Assembly: GCA_027020915.1 (NCBI GenBank) | Contig: JALUVF010000117.1 | Location: 1-35,837 of the forward strand | Origin: a bacterium | GTDB lineage: Bacteria > Thermosulfidibacterota > Thermosulfidibacteria > Thermosulfidibacterales > B14-G1 | Direction of reading: 5' to 3' | DNA length: 35,837 bases | Shown here: piece by piece, positions 8,207 to 15,351 of the stretch | Position numbering within the stretch: position 1 is the first letter of the stretch | Layout: each line of letters begins with the position of its first letter | Translations under genes and position numbers: made by a program | Notes under the pieces: model-generated | What the model was told of the DNA's origin: nothing | The model's database searches: none | Seen by the model: the letters and a program-made list of their open reading frames with translations, nothing else

Positions 8207-8238
8207 AAGGGGTAATCGGGGGTTTGATGGCCGAAATG

Positions 8239-8260
8239 TTTTGAACGGCCTTTTGAACAC
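8239..8260. repeat. Pair of TTTTGAAC motifs at the repressor 3' end
   Basis: TTTTGAACGG (8239-8248) and TTTTGAACAC (8251-8260) are spaced 12 bases apart, directly beside the repressor stop codon. The same motif forms arrays at 11511-11540 (reverse orientation) and 25525-25567. The purpose is unknown; see findings. Confidence 0.55.
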
Positions 8261-8707
8261 TTAGGCCGAGAGTTGGTTTTTTAGTTTTTTGAGCTCTTCT
8301 TCCATTTCTTGCAGGCGTTTCTTGTCTTGAGCAAGGCGGAGTATGTAGCGACGGTCTTCCGGAGAGAGGTCTTTGGCCAGGCGGAGGATTGCCTGGAGCT
8401 CGGGGTCGGTGAGGGCTGCGATTAGATCTGGCGGGGGTTCGACGGGCTGATGGACCTGGCCTTCTTCTGATACCTTATTTATATGGGCATCGTCCGGAAC
8501 TTTGAACATGGGGCCCTCACCGGTCAGAAGCCAGGATATGTTAACGCCAACCTTGGCGAATTTTTTTAACACTGAAGCCTTAAGGTCTCTGTCTTCTTGC
8601 TCTAGCCTTTGATAAGTCCTTAAAGGCAACTGTATATATGAGGCCATATCGGCTTGCGATAATCCCATGATTTCTCTGAGTTTTTTAATTCTTAGTCGCA
8701 CCGACAC
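8261..8707 (-). CDS. Phage repressor, XRE/CI-type helix-turn-helix
   Basis: This 148-residue protein has an N-terminal HTH (LREIMGLSQADMASYIQLPL, then RTYQRLEQ) and the segment ISWLLTGEGPM that is usual in CI-like repressors. The C-terminus (about residues 90-148) is charged and helical with a coiled-coil look (LQEMEEELKKLKNQLSA), suited to oligomerisation. No S24 peptidase domain is present, so SOS self-cleavage is not expected. I prefer GTG 8707 (AAGGGG upstream) to the longer TTG start at 8761, whose extra residues would overlap the operators. It is transcribed toward the left end, as the Mu c gene is. It probably maintains lysogeny by binding the paired operators at 8734-8768. Confidence 0.85.
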   Translation of the reverse strand: MSVRLRIKKLREIMGLSQADMASYIQLPLRTYQRLEQEDRDLKASVLKKFAKVGVNISWLLTGEGPMFKVPDDAHINKVSEEGQVHQPVEPPPDLIAALTDPELQAILRLAKDLSPEDRRYILRLAQDKKRLQEMEEELKKLKNQLSA

Positions 8708-8733
8708 AGCTTTCCCCTTTTTGTCCTTGTTAC

Positions 8734-8774
8734 GCCAAAAATGGCTTGACAAAGTAGCCAATTATGGCTACACT
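8734..8774 (+). promoter_or_regulatory. Early rightward promoter with two operators (lysis-lysogeny switch)
   Basis: A strong sigma-70 promoter is visible: TTGACA (8746-8751), 17-base spacer, TACACT (8769-8774), reading into the gene at 8824. Two copies of GCCA-N4-TGGC lie at 8734-8745 (GCCAAAAATGGC) and 8757-8768, the second inside a longer inverted repeat GTAGCCAATTATGGCTAC (8754-8771). Their centres are 23 bases apart, about two helical turns, so dimers would sit on the same face. One site abuts the -35 and the other fills the spacer, which fits direct repression. A leftward promoter for the repressor may overlap (CATAAT on the minus strand). Confidence 0.75.
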
Positions 8775-8823
8775 ATCCCCAACCAACTAGGCTTAAACTT
8801 AGCAAGGAGGCGGGCTCGGGACA

Positions 8824-9246
8824 ATGGCCAGGAGAACAGAAATTCTGGACACGCCATTATTCGCCGTCCGGGAAAAGATTGAGGATGTGAATTTCGACGG
8901 ACGGGTGAGGAGCTGGGTGTCCCGGGCCATCAGGGAGACGGGGCTGTCTCGGAAGGAGGTGGCCCAGAGGATGTCGGCCATGCTGGGCGTCCGGATTACG
9001 GAGGGCACCATCAATGCCTGGTGCGCCGAGAGCAAGGGCCACCGTTTTCCCGCCGCATATATACCCGCTCTGGCCGTTATCACGGAGGATTCTTCATTGA
9101 TCGAAGAGATGGCCGAGTTTTGCGGGGTTTACGTGATTACCAGGGACCAGTTGCTAAAGCTTAAGCTGGCCGAGGTGAGGGAGGAAAAGGAGCGGCTGAG
9201 GGAGATTGAAAAAGAGTTGTTGAAGCTTTTGGGGAGAAGAAGATGA
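8824..9246 (+). CDS. Early HTH regulator (Cro/CII-like role)
   Basis: This 140-residue protein is the first gene behind the early promoter. Residues about 35-65 look like a helix-turn-helix (GLSRKEVAQRMSAMLG, then ITEGTINAWCAES), and the C-terminus is a long charged helix (about 110-140), probably for dimerisation. The layout resembles phage CII-type or Ner-type regulators, with an N-terminal HTH followed by a segment like FPAAYIPALAVITED seen in such proteins. AAGGAGG precedes the start. Its likely role is to turn down repressor transcription or tune early expression. No single family is certain. Confidence 0.7.
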   Translation: MARRTEILDTPLFAVREKIEDVNFDGRVRSWVSRAIRETGLSRKEVAQRMSAMLGVRITEGTINAWCAESKGHRFPAAYIPALAVITEDSSLIEEMAEFCGVYVITRDQLLKLKLAEVREEKERLREIEKELLKLLGRRR

Positions 9247-9527
9247 AGGTGAAAAAGAAGGTGAAAATGAAAAGGAAGATGTGGAGAGCTCCCAAAAACA
9301 GACACGCAAGGGAGTTATATAAAAGATTGATTGATTTGGATTTGACGGTGACGGAATTGGCAAAGGAGATGGGCATAACTCCAATGGCGATTAGTAAGAT
9401 ATTGAGCTTGAGAATGAGGGCAGTAGATAAGGAGAAGATGTTGGAAAAGAGGCTTGGACTGGAAGATGGGTGGTTTGAGAAAGTGTGGAAGGAGAAGAAG
9501 GATGAAAAGGCTAAGAGTGGAAATTGA
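9243..9527 (+). CDS. Small Ner-like HTH protein
   Basis: This 94-residue basic protein has a classic helix-turn-helix (LTVTELAKEMGITPMAISKI, about residues 34-53). The N-terminal 14 residues are almost all lysine, arginine and valine/methionine. It overlaps the previous stop by 4 bases, so it is translationally coupled. In Mu the equivalent position holds ner, a small negative regulator of early transcription. Function here is inferred from position and fold. AT content rises from this gene onward. Confidence 0.6.
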   Translation: MKVKKKVKMKRKMWRAPKNRHARELYKRLIDLDLTVTELAKEMGITPMAISKILSLRMRAVDKEKMLEKRLGLEDGWFEKVWKEKKDEKAKSGN

Positions 9528-9768
9528 GGGGCTTGGCGAAGCAGGAAAAGAGTTGGAAAAAGGAGTGAATAAGGACATAGAGAGGCAAGTTAAATCTCAA
9601 AGTGATATCTGGATTGCATTTAAAATAAGCGAGAACGGAAGGAGCATTATATATTTTGCTGACGGAATGGACCAGCTTATCGAGATTTATAACACTCGCT
9701 TTGACTTCTGGAAGATCTCGTTGAATGGGCACTTAGACCAGTCGAAAGAGATGGAGCCTGTAGAATGA
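9502..9768 (+). CDS. Small hypothetical early protein
   Basis: This 88-residue protein is not recognised. I chose ATG 9502 (GGAGAAGAAGG upstream) rather than the longer open frame from 9454. It begins MKRLRVEIEGLGEAGKELEK, with a helical N-terminus, and the second half looks like a small beta-sheet (WIAFKISENGRSIIYFADGM). It overlaps the preceding gene by 26 bases in another frame. No signal or membrane segment is seen. Confidence 0.5.
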   Translation: MKRLRVEIEGLGEAGKELEKGVNKDIERQVKSQSDIWIAFKISENGRSIIYFADGMDQLIEIYNTRFDFWKISLNGHLDQSKEMEPVE

Positions 9769-9977
9769 TGAGTGGCTATTGGACAGGATGTTTGATGAGA
9801 ACATTTAAAACTGCTTCTGAATATGGAGCCGTTACTAAGGTGTTTGTGAGAGATGGCTATGGTTACAGTTTGCCCGATAAGAGGGCAGTTGTAAGTTGTT
9901 TTTTCCGCCATTTCCGTACCTCCGCTGTTTTTAGGGTGGGAGCGGGTAATCAAGCCTGCTCCCACAGTTTATTTTGA
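9765..9977 (+). CDS. Doubtful small ORF after the early regulators
   Basis: An open frame of 70 codons starts with ATGATG overlapping the previous stop, so coupled translation is possible. The first 45 residues look plausible (MRTFKTASEYGAVTKVFV), but the last 20 are encoded across the stem-loop at 9937-9964 and look random. It may be a short real peptide with a decayed end, or not expressed at all. No family is recognised. Confidence 0.3.
   Translation: MMSGYWTGCLMRTFKTASEYGAVTKVFVRDGYGYSLPDKRAVVSCFFRHFRTSAVFRVGAGNQACSHSLF
9937..9964 (+). terminator. Stem-loop, possible intrinsic terminator
   Basis: TGGGAGCGGG and CCTGCTCCCA form a 10-base-pair stem (one G-T pair) around the 8-base loop TAATCAAG. 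The sequence after it (CAGTTTATTTT) is only moderately T-rich. It lies between the early small genes and the ORF at 9988 and could attenuate early transcription before the cargo region. Confidence 0.4.
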
Positions 9978-9987
9978 GGAGGAAAAG

Positions 9988-10350
9988 ATGACCGAAAAGA
10001 TAGTGGCAGAGTGGATAAAGAAGCACAAGCTTAATGCGATGGTTAAAGGGAGAACTATTTTCGTTTTTTCTCCTGGTTTTTGGAGGAAGTTGCGTCTTAG
10101 GATTTCTTTATTACTTTTCCCGCAGGAGACATTTTTAATTTTCCTCCCTCTTCCAAAAGATCCCACAGGTCGTTTTCTCCGAGCTTTCCAGGAAGATGAA
10201 TTGCACGATTGGGAAAAGATGATTGAAGGGCTGGAAACTGAGAGTCATTCTGATAGTCATTCTGAGAGTCTTTCTGATAGTCATTTGGAAACTCAGGAAC
10301 CATCGCATAGACCTTCAATTTTTCATTCAGAGACAGGGCATGATGAATGA
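9988..10350 (+). CDS. Hypothetical ORF, 3' part antisense to the SIR2 gene
   Basis: The start is very convincing (GAGGAGG, 6-7 bases before the ATG) and the first 35 or so residues look like protein (MTEKIVAEWIKKHKLNAMVK). From 10097 on, the frame lies entirely on the complement of the SIR2 gene, and its last 30 residues are Ser/His/Glu repeats mirrored from the repetitive DNA of the SIR2 C-terminus. The likely reading is a phage gene whose 3' end was replaced when the SIR2 cargo was inserted. It may still be translated as 120 residues. Confidence 0.4.
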   Translation: MTEKIVAEWIKKHKLNAMVKGRTIFVFSPGFWRKLRLRISLLLFPQETFLIFLPLPKDPTGRFLRAFQEDELHDWEKMIEGLETESHSDSHSESLSDSHLETQEPSHRPSIFHSETGHDE

Positions 10351-11248
10351 TAGCGTTTATATAAAGGTCTCTAAAGGCGAAGCCGATAGAAATGAGACGG
10401 TCGGCTTCTTGGAGGGATTTGAGAAACTCCAAATGGAGAGTGACAAAAGGTTCTTTCTCGGGAACGCCTTTGTAGCCGGGATAAATGATGCAGACTTCAT
10501 CGGGATTATTGGGAACGGTAAGCCCAGAAGAGGTAACGTTCCCATCATAAGGGAGCCAATTTACGGATCCGTGGAGTTTAAAAATGGAAATGACTCCAGG
10601 GGCGTTAACGGTTTTAGAGTCGAGGGAAAATATATTGATACTCGCCGATGTTGTCTTAAAACCGAGATAGAGATCTTTGGCTCCGAGACCTCTCCAAAAC
10701 CGAGAAAGGTTAAGGGAATTGTCACAGAAAGCCCTTTCAATGACAAGGTCATAATTGGTGGTGAATATCTTAGTGGGATTGTCTTCAGAAACAGCCTTTT
10801 GGAAAACACCTTTAAGAAGTTCAAAGGCGTCGCCGTATTTAAAGTTTTTCAGCTTTCTGAGGGAATGAGTTTTAATTTCTGTGTAGAGTTTTTTAGCTTG
10901 CTGAGAAAGGTCATCAAGGACAACAGAGATGCCTTTTTCGATATTAGCCTTGGTGTATGGCGAGGTGAAGGAATCGCCAAAATTGAAGTCAGAAGGCTTA
11001 AACGTGGCGATATTTCTGGTTCTCCCGTTGGCGAAGAGAGAGCGAAGGCAACTTTTAGAGACCTGGGACAGACCTTCAAGAATAGGCATAATGGCTTCTA
11101 CATCGGCCTCGGCGGGCTTTACATTCAAATACTCGCAAATTGCGTAAAAGAGATTATTGTTGGTTGGCTGAAAATCCTTGAGAAAACCCTTTGCCGTTGG
11201 CAGGCCGAGAGGGGCGGAGGCGCCTGCGCCCAACAAGAAAATATCCAT
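10097..11248 (-). CDS. SIR2-domain protein, probable anti-phage cargo
   Basis: This 383-residue SIR2-family NAD-binding protein has the glycine-rich GAGAS loop at residues 7-11, TTNYD at 163-167 (N165 catalytic/NAD-contacting), LHG at 225-227 with H226, and a C-terminal Rossmann segment LISIGFAFRDLYINAI (285-300). All key residues are intact, so NADase activity is possible. Residues 322-337 are a low-complexity NDYQKDSQ-type repeat. AGGAGGTG precedes the ATG. It lies on the strand opposite to the phage early operon, between the small regulators and the transposase, and is AT-richer than the phage genes, all typical of recently acquired cargo. SIR2 domains power NAD depletion in Thoeris ThsA, DSR, SIR2-HerA and short-Argonaute defence systems. 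No partner gene is adjacent on the same strand, so a single-protein system is most likely. Confidence 0.88.
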   Translation of the reverse strand: MDIFLLGAGASAPLGLPTAKGFLKDFQPTNNNLFYAICEYLNVKPAEADVEAIMPILEGLSQVSKSCLRSLFANGRTRNIATFKPSDFNFGDSFTSPYTKANIEKGISVVLDDLSQQAKKLYTEIKTHSLRKLKNFKYGDAFELLKGVFQKAVSEDNPTKIFTTNYDLVIERAFCDNSLNLSRFWRGLGAKDLYLGFKTTSASINIFSLDSKTVNAPGVISIFKLHGSVNWLPYDGNVTSSGLTVPNNPDEVCIIYPGYKGVPEKEPFVTLHLEFLKSLQEADRLISIGFAFRDLYINAIIHHALSLNEKLKVYAMVPEFPNDYQKDSQNDYQNDSQFPALQSSFPNRAIHLPGKLGENDLWDLLEEGGKLKMSPAGKVIKKS

Positions 11249-11275
11249 AGATACACCTCCTGGTTGGTTTTTAGA

Positions 11276-11305
11276 AGTTTAACGCTAGAGGCATAGGAAT
11301 GTCTA
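11276..11305 (-). promoter_or_regulatory. Candidate promoter of the SIR2 gene
   Basis: On the minus strand TAGACA (11305 to 11300), an 18-base spacer and TAAACT (11281 to 11276) lie 28 bases before the SIR2 ATG. Matches are 5/6 and 4/6. The gap 11249-11340 is the only intergenic space between SIR2 and the transposase, so SIR2 must have its promoter near here if it is expressed in the lysogen. Confidence 0.35.
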
Positions 11306-11340
11306 GGGGCGATTTTAGGGAAAAGAGATGAGTCCTAAGG

Positions 11341-14058
11341 ATGCCGGGGATGCTTAGTACGGCTGAAGTGGCGGAATCGCTGGGGGTTCACGAGAGGACT
11401 GTCCAGCGTTGGATTCGTCAGGGGCGGATTAGGGCAAAGGAGATGAAGGGCAAGGGTGGGAAACGGGGGAAGGTTTTTATGGTGCCAGAAGAAGAGCTGG
11501 AGAGGCTGGGTGTTCAAAAGTGTTCAAAAAAGGTTCAAAGAAGCGGCGAAATGATTGGCGACATCGAACCCAGACATAAACAATTGGAAGGATTGGAGTT
11601 TTTGCGCATTGACGACACGATTGACGACATTGCGAGCACGCCCAAATCCGAAGATTTTGGCTATAACTCCCCTAACCACAACGGGTTAGGCGGAGCAAGG
11701 GGAACGGACCAGGGGGATTGGGGAACCGATTGCGGAACTTTGGGGAACCACGGCGAAAGGGGCCCCAATGGAGATAACTTTCAGAATATCAATGAATTGC
11801 CTCCATTTTTCTGGCTTTCGGTGCCCGAGACGCAAAATCTCCTGGGAATCACGGAAAGGGCCATTCGAAAGCGGTGTTCTAAAGGCAAATTGAGATACCG
11901 TTTGACAAACGGAAAGGGAGGGAACGGGGGACAGGTTTATGAGATCGACCTGACCAGTTTGCCTCCCGAGTGTCAGATCAGATGGCTGGGGGAGAACCGG
12001 GAGAAGCTGGAGGAGATACCCGAGGGGGCCAGGGAGCTGCTTCATCCCGAGGCCCGGGTTGAGCTGGAGCTTTTGACCACCGACGCCGAAGAGGCCTCGG
12101 TGAGGGCCTTACAGGATGAGCAGGTGGGCGAGAGGCTGGCGGCCGTTGAAGCCGTGCTGGCCGTGCCCAGGGGACGGGGCAGGGACCAGGTGGCCAGCCA
12201 GTGGGCCCAGAAGTTAGGAGTCTGCAGGGCCACGGTCTACCGCTGGGTTAAGGCCTATGAGAGGGGCGGGATCTCGGCCCTGGCCAGGCAGAAGCGGGCC
12301 AGGGAACGAGCCCGGTGGTCCCAGGAGGCGGTGGATTACTTTACGGGGCTGGTGCTGAAGCACGCCAGGCCCAACAAGCGGGTGAATGTAAAGAGCCTTT
12401 ACGCCAAGGTCCAGGAGAAGGGGGCCGGTGAAGGCTGGCAGGTGGGATCCCTGGATTCGGCCTACAAGATAGCCCGGGGCGTGTCCCGGCTGCTTCTGGC
12501 ATACGGCACGGGAGGGCGGAGGATGGTGGAGACCCTGCTGCCGCCCATCCTGCGGGATTACAGCGATCTGGCCCCCTTCGAGATCATAGTGGGCGACCAG
12601 CACAGGTTTGATTTCTGGACCGAGGCCGACCTGGGCTTCTGGGTGGTGGACGATAAGACGGGGCGAGTGTTCAGACCCGAGGGATACTTCTTCCAGGATC
12701 TGCGGACACGGCTCATCTACGGGTTCCACATAGACAGGCACTACTCGTCCACCACGGTGGCCCAGGCCCTCAGGATGGGTCTCAAGGCCTGGGGGAAGTT
12801 CCGCTGCATCTACACGGACAACGGCAAGCCGGAGACGTCAAACTTCATATCGGGCAGGGGCAAGTGGCTGGCCAACCTGGGGATGCGGACCCAGGACATG
12901 GCGGAGCTATACAGGGTGGAGGCGGAAGAGTTTACCTCTTACGCCCTGCCCAACGAAGACGGCAACCCTCTGGCCCTGGTGGCCAGGCTGGACGCCACCC
13001 ACCGCAGGGCCCTGGTGAGAAACGCCAAGGCCAAGCTTATAGAGCGCACCTTCGAAGCTCTGGAGGAGATCCTTCTTTCGGTCTTCAAGGTGCCGGGGCG
13101 GGTGGTGAACAAGGCTGCCCTGGCGGAAGAGCAGGCAGCGGTTCAGGCGGATCTGGACAGGCTGGCGGCCCAGGGCAAGCTCCTCACCTACTCGGAGTTT
13201 GTCCAGAAGGTGGCCGGGGCGGTGCGTTACTACAACGTGGAGCGGGTCCACAGGAGCCTGGGGCATCCTCCCATAGAAGAGCTCTGGAAGGCCGTTAAAG
13301 AGGAAGGCTTTGTTCTGAAGCGGATAGACGATGAGACCCTGGACCTGATGCTGCTGCCCAGCGTTACCCGGGTGGTGGATCGGAGCCGGGTGGTGCTCTT
13401 CAAGCGGTTCTATGAGGCCCCCGAGCTGCTGGAGCTGCACGGCAGGCGGGTAGAGGTTCGCTACGATCCCGATGACTGGAACAAGGCATGGGCCATCATT
13501 GACGACACGGCGGTGCCTCTGGAGCCGGTGGTGCGGGTGTCCATGAAGGATCCCGAGGCCACGGCGGCGGCCATCGCCAAAAAGCGGGCCCTGCACAGGC
13601 AGATCGCCGAAGAGTTCCGAAGGCTTACCAAGGGCATACCTGACCTTCTGGAGTATTCCCGGGAGACCCGCAGGGCGGCAGCGGGGAAGGAGATTCTCAA
13701 GAAGCGTGCCTACGATCCCGAAAACGACATGACTCCAGAGGAGATGGAAGCGGAGATGGCCAGGCGGGAGGCCCAATTCCGGCGTATGAGGCGGCCCAAG
13801 CCCCCCAGGAGGCCAGAGCACTTCATGGACGAGATAGAGAGATTCGACTGGTGCCTGAAGGCCATAGCCTGGGGGGTGGAGCTTTCTGATGACGACAGGG
13901 CCTTTTTTGAGGCGTTCAGAGAGGGTCTGAGCGTCAAGGAGATGGAGTACTGGAACGAAGCCCTGGAGATGTATGCCCGTGAGGCTGAAGACCAGATGGA
14001 GGTGGTGGATGGAGACTTTGAAGGCGGTGATGGAGGAACGGGGCTTGTCGATTGGTGA
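11341..14058 (+). CDS. MuA-type DDE transposase with extra N-terminal HTH
   Basis: This 905-residue protein carries out integration and replicative transposition of the phage. Domains in order: an excisionase/MerR-like HTH (4-57), a polar low-complexity linker (about 60-152), a second winged helix typical of the MuA N-terminus (155-215), a further HTH (about 275-320) and the RNase-H-like catalytic core with D419 (GDQHRFD), D493 (YTDNGK) and E568 (KLIERTF). A beta-barrel segment follows (about 670-730), and then a charged helical C-terminus that in Mu contacts B and ClpX. MuA is 663 residues, so this protein is unusually long, mainly at the N-terminus. The start is ATG 11341 or ATG 11350 (better spacing from AAGG). 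It overlaps the B gene by 50 bases. Confidence 0.95.
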   Translation: MPGMLSTAEVAESLGVHERTVQRWIRQGRIRAKEMKGKGGKRGKVFMVPEEELERLGVQKCSKKVQRSGEMIGDIEPRHKQLEGLEFLRIDDTIDDIASTPKSEDFGYNSPNHNGLGGARGTDQGDWGTDCGTLGNHGERGPNGDNFQNINELPPFFWLSVPETQNLLGITERAIRKRCSKGKLRYRLTNGKGGNGGQVYEIDLTSLPPECQIRWLGENREKLEEIPEGARELLHPEARVELELLTTDAEEASVRALQDEQVGERLAAVEAVLAVPRGRGRDQVASQWAQKLGVCRATVYRWVKAYERGGISALARQKRARERARWSQEAVDYFTGLVLKHARPNKRVNVKSLYAKVQEKGAGEGWQVGSLDSAYKIARGVSRLLLAYGTGGRRMVETLLPPILRDYSDLAPFEIIVGDQHRFDFWTEADLGFWVVDDKTGRVFRPEGYFFQDLRTRLIYGFHIDRHYSSTTVAQALRMGLKAWGKFRCIYTDNGKPETSNFISGRGKWLANLGMRTQDMAELYRVEAEEFTSYALPNEDGNPLALVARLDATHRRALVRNAKAKLIERTFEALEEILLSVFKVPGRVVNKAALAEEQAAVQADLDRLAAQGKLLTYSEFVQKVAGAVRYYNVERVHRSLGHPPIEELWKAVKEEGFVLKRIDDETLDLMLLPSVTRVVDRSRVVLFKRFYEAPELLELHGRRVEVRYDPDDWNKAWAIIDDTAVPLEPVVRVSMKDPEATAAAIAKKRALHRQIAEEFRRLTKGIPDLLEYSRETRRAAAGKEILKKRAYDPENDMTPEEMEAEMARREAQFRRMRRPKPPRRPEHFMDEIERFDWCLKAIAWGVELSDDDRAFFEAFREGLSVKEMEYWNEALEMYAREAEDQMEVVDGDFEGGDGGTGLVDW
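11511..11540. repeat. Three tandem 10-base repeats TGTTCAAAAG inside the transposase gene
   Basis: TGTTCAAAAG (11511-11520), TGTTCAAAAA (11521-11530) and AGGTTCAAAG (11531-11540) follow with exactly 10-base period. They encode the junction between the first HTH and the linker (VQKCSKKVQRS). They are the reverse complement of the TTTTGAACA motif at 8239-8260 and 25525-25567. Confidence 0.6.
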
Positions 14059-14902
14059 TGTGGCCCGGCTCACCGGGGAACCCAAGAGCAAGATCTCGGG
14101 GATTCTGCGGGGGAGCTACCCGGGGAGGACGGAAGAACAGGAAAGGATCATCACCGGAAAGCTCTTGGATGCCCTGGGAGAGGGGCGCCCCGTGGAGGTG
14201 GAGCCGGGACGGCTGAAGGTGCGCCCGGTCTTTATCCAGACCCGGAACGTGCAGCGATTCGAGAAGCTGTGCCAGGAGCTCATGGATCCCGATGCTGTGC
14301 TGGGGCCTTCCCTGGCGGCGGTGATAGGACGGGCGGGCCGGGGCAAGACGGAGGCAGCCAAGCATCATGCCGTGATGAACGGGGCCATCTACATCCGGTT
14401 TATGGGGATGTTCTCGGCTGTGGATCTCCTCCGGGAGGTGGCCCACGAACTGGACGGCGTGAGACCCAGGACCACCCGGGCCTGCCTGAACGTTATCGAA
14501 AAGGAGATGGGGCGAGGGCGCCGACTAATCATCGTGGATGAGGCGGACAGGATGCCCGTTTCGTACATCCATGTCTTCAGGGATCTCAACGAGAGATGTG
14601 CCTGCCCGGTGATTTTCATCGGAGAAGAGGGCCTCAAGGCCAAGTTGTCCAGCCAGCGAAGAATCTCCAGCAGGACCAGGGCCGAGGTGGAGTTCGGCCC
14701 CGTGTCCACCCTGGACATCACCACCTATTGGAAACAGGCCGTGGGCATTGGTTTGGATCCAGAGGTGGTCAAAGCCCTGCACCGGCGTTCGGGCGGGGAC
14801 TTCCGGCTGGTGGTGAAGGATGCCCTGGCCCTGGTGAGGATACTGAACGCCAACAGCACCCTCACGGTGACAATGGCGATGGTGAAGGGGTTGGAGAACT
14901 GA
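14009..14902 (+). CDS. MuB-type AAA ATPase, transposition target selector
   Basis: This 297-residue AAA+ ATPase binds target DNA and activates the transposase. An N-terminal HTH spans residues about 5-38 (GLSIGDVARLTGEPKSKISG), followed by Walker A GRAGRGKT at 107-114 (K113) and Walker B LIIVDEAD at 173-180 (D177, E178). A C-terminal helical domain follows. MuB has the same HTH-plus-ATPase plan and is 312 residues. ATG 14009 is preferred to the longer frame from 13973 because GGAGGT lies 6 bases upstream and translation matches the family start. The overlap with the transposase gene suggests coupling. Confidence 0.92.
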   Translation: METLKAVMEERGLSIGDVARLTGEPKSKISGILRGSYPGRTEEQERIITGKLLDALGEGRPVEVEPGRLKVRPVFIQTRNVQRFEKLCQELMDPDAVLGPSLAAVIGRAGRGKTEAAKHHAVMNGAIYIRFMGMFSAVDLLREVAHELDGVRPRTTRACLNVIEKEMGRGRRLIIVDEADRMPVSYIHVFRDLNERCACPVIFIGEEGLKAKLSSQRRISSRTRAEVEFGPVSTLDITTYWKQAVGIGLDPEVVKALHRRSGGDFRLVVKDALALVRILNANSTLTVTMAMVKGLEN

Positions 14903-14905
14903 AGG

Positions 14906-15343
14906 ATGGGACAGGTGACTTTGGCGAGCAGGGTTAGAGAGGCCTTCAGGGAGCGTGGGCGTTTCAGGCGGCCCAAGGAGATAGCGGACTTGCTGGGGGT
15001 GAAGTCTGAGCCTGTCCTGTGGGCCTTGAAGGACATGAAGCGCAGGGGGGAGGTGGTAAGTCGAAACGGATGGTTGGTTTACACCGAGATGCCTTTGAGG
15101 ATGCGAACCAAGCTGGTGGCATCCAGGATCTGGAGGGCCATGAGGCTCTCCAGCACATGGACCGTCCAGGACATCGTGCGCCTGGCAGAGGCCAAAGAGG
15201 AGACGGTGAAGCGGTATCTCAGGGCCTGGAGAAAAGGAGGATATGTGGAGCGGGTGGCCTTGAGAAGGGAAGGGAGCTGGACGGTGGCGGTTTATCGGTT
15301 GGTGGATAGAGACAGAAGGGAACCGCCATCTCTTAGGAAGTGA
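14906..15343 (+). CDS. Early winged-helix DNA-binding protein
   Basis: This 145-residue protein appears to contain two consecutive winged helices: residues 5-60 (RRPKEIADLLGVKSEPVLWA, then LKDMKRRGEVVSRNGWLVY) and 75-130 (WTVQDIVRLAEAKEETVKRY). No catalytic motif is seen. It starts 4 bases after the B stop. It may regulate middle or late genes, since no Mor-like activator is otherwise visible, but that is a guess. Confidence 0.7.
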   Translation: MGQVTLASRVREAFRERGRFRRPKEIADLLGVKSEPVLWALKDMKRRGEVVSRNGWLVYTEMPLRMRTKLVASRIWRAMRLSSTWTVQDIVRLAEAKEETVKRYLRAWRKGGYVERVALRREGSWTVAVYRLVDRDRREPPSLRK

Positions 15344-15351
15344 GGTGGGAG

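Noticed and set aside
8018..8260. Minus-strand 80-codon frame at the prophage left end
   Set aside because: It spans the predicted host-phage junction and the transposase-site repeats, and has no protein-like features.
9154..9384. Minus-strand Phe/Ser/Leu-rich frames
   Set aside because: Low-complexity complement of the lysine- and glutamate-rich early regulator genes.
10223..11296. Plus-strand open frame of 357 codons
   Set aside because: It is fully antisense to the SIR2 gene, whose motifs are unmistakable, and has no ribosome site or family resemblance.
12907..14091. Minus-strand open frame of 394 codons
   Set aside because: Antisense shadow of the transposase gene; Pro/His/Leu-rich composition typical of the reverse strand of GC-rich coding DNA.
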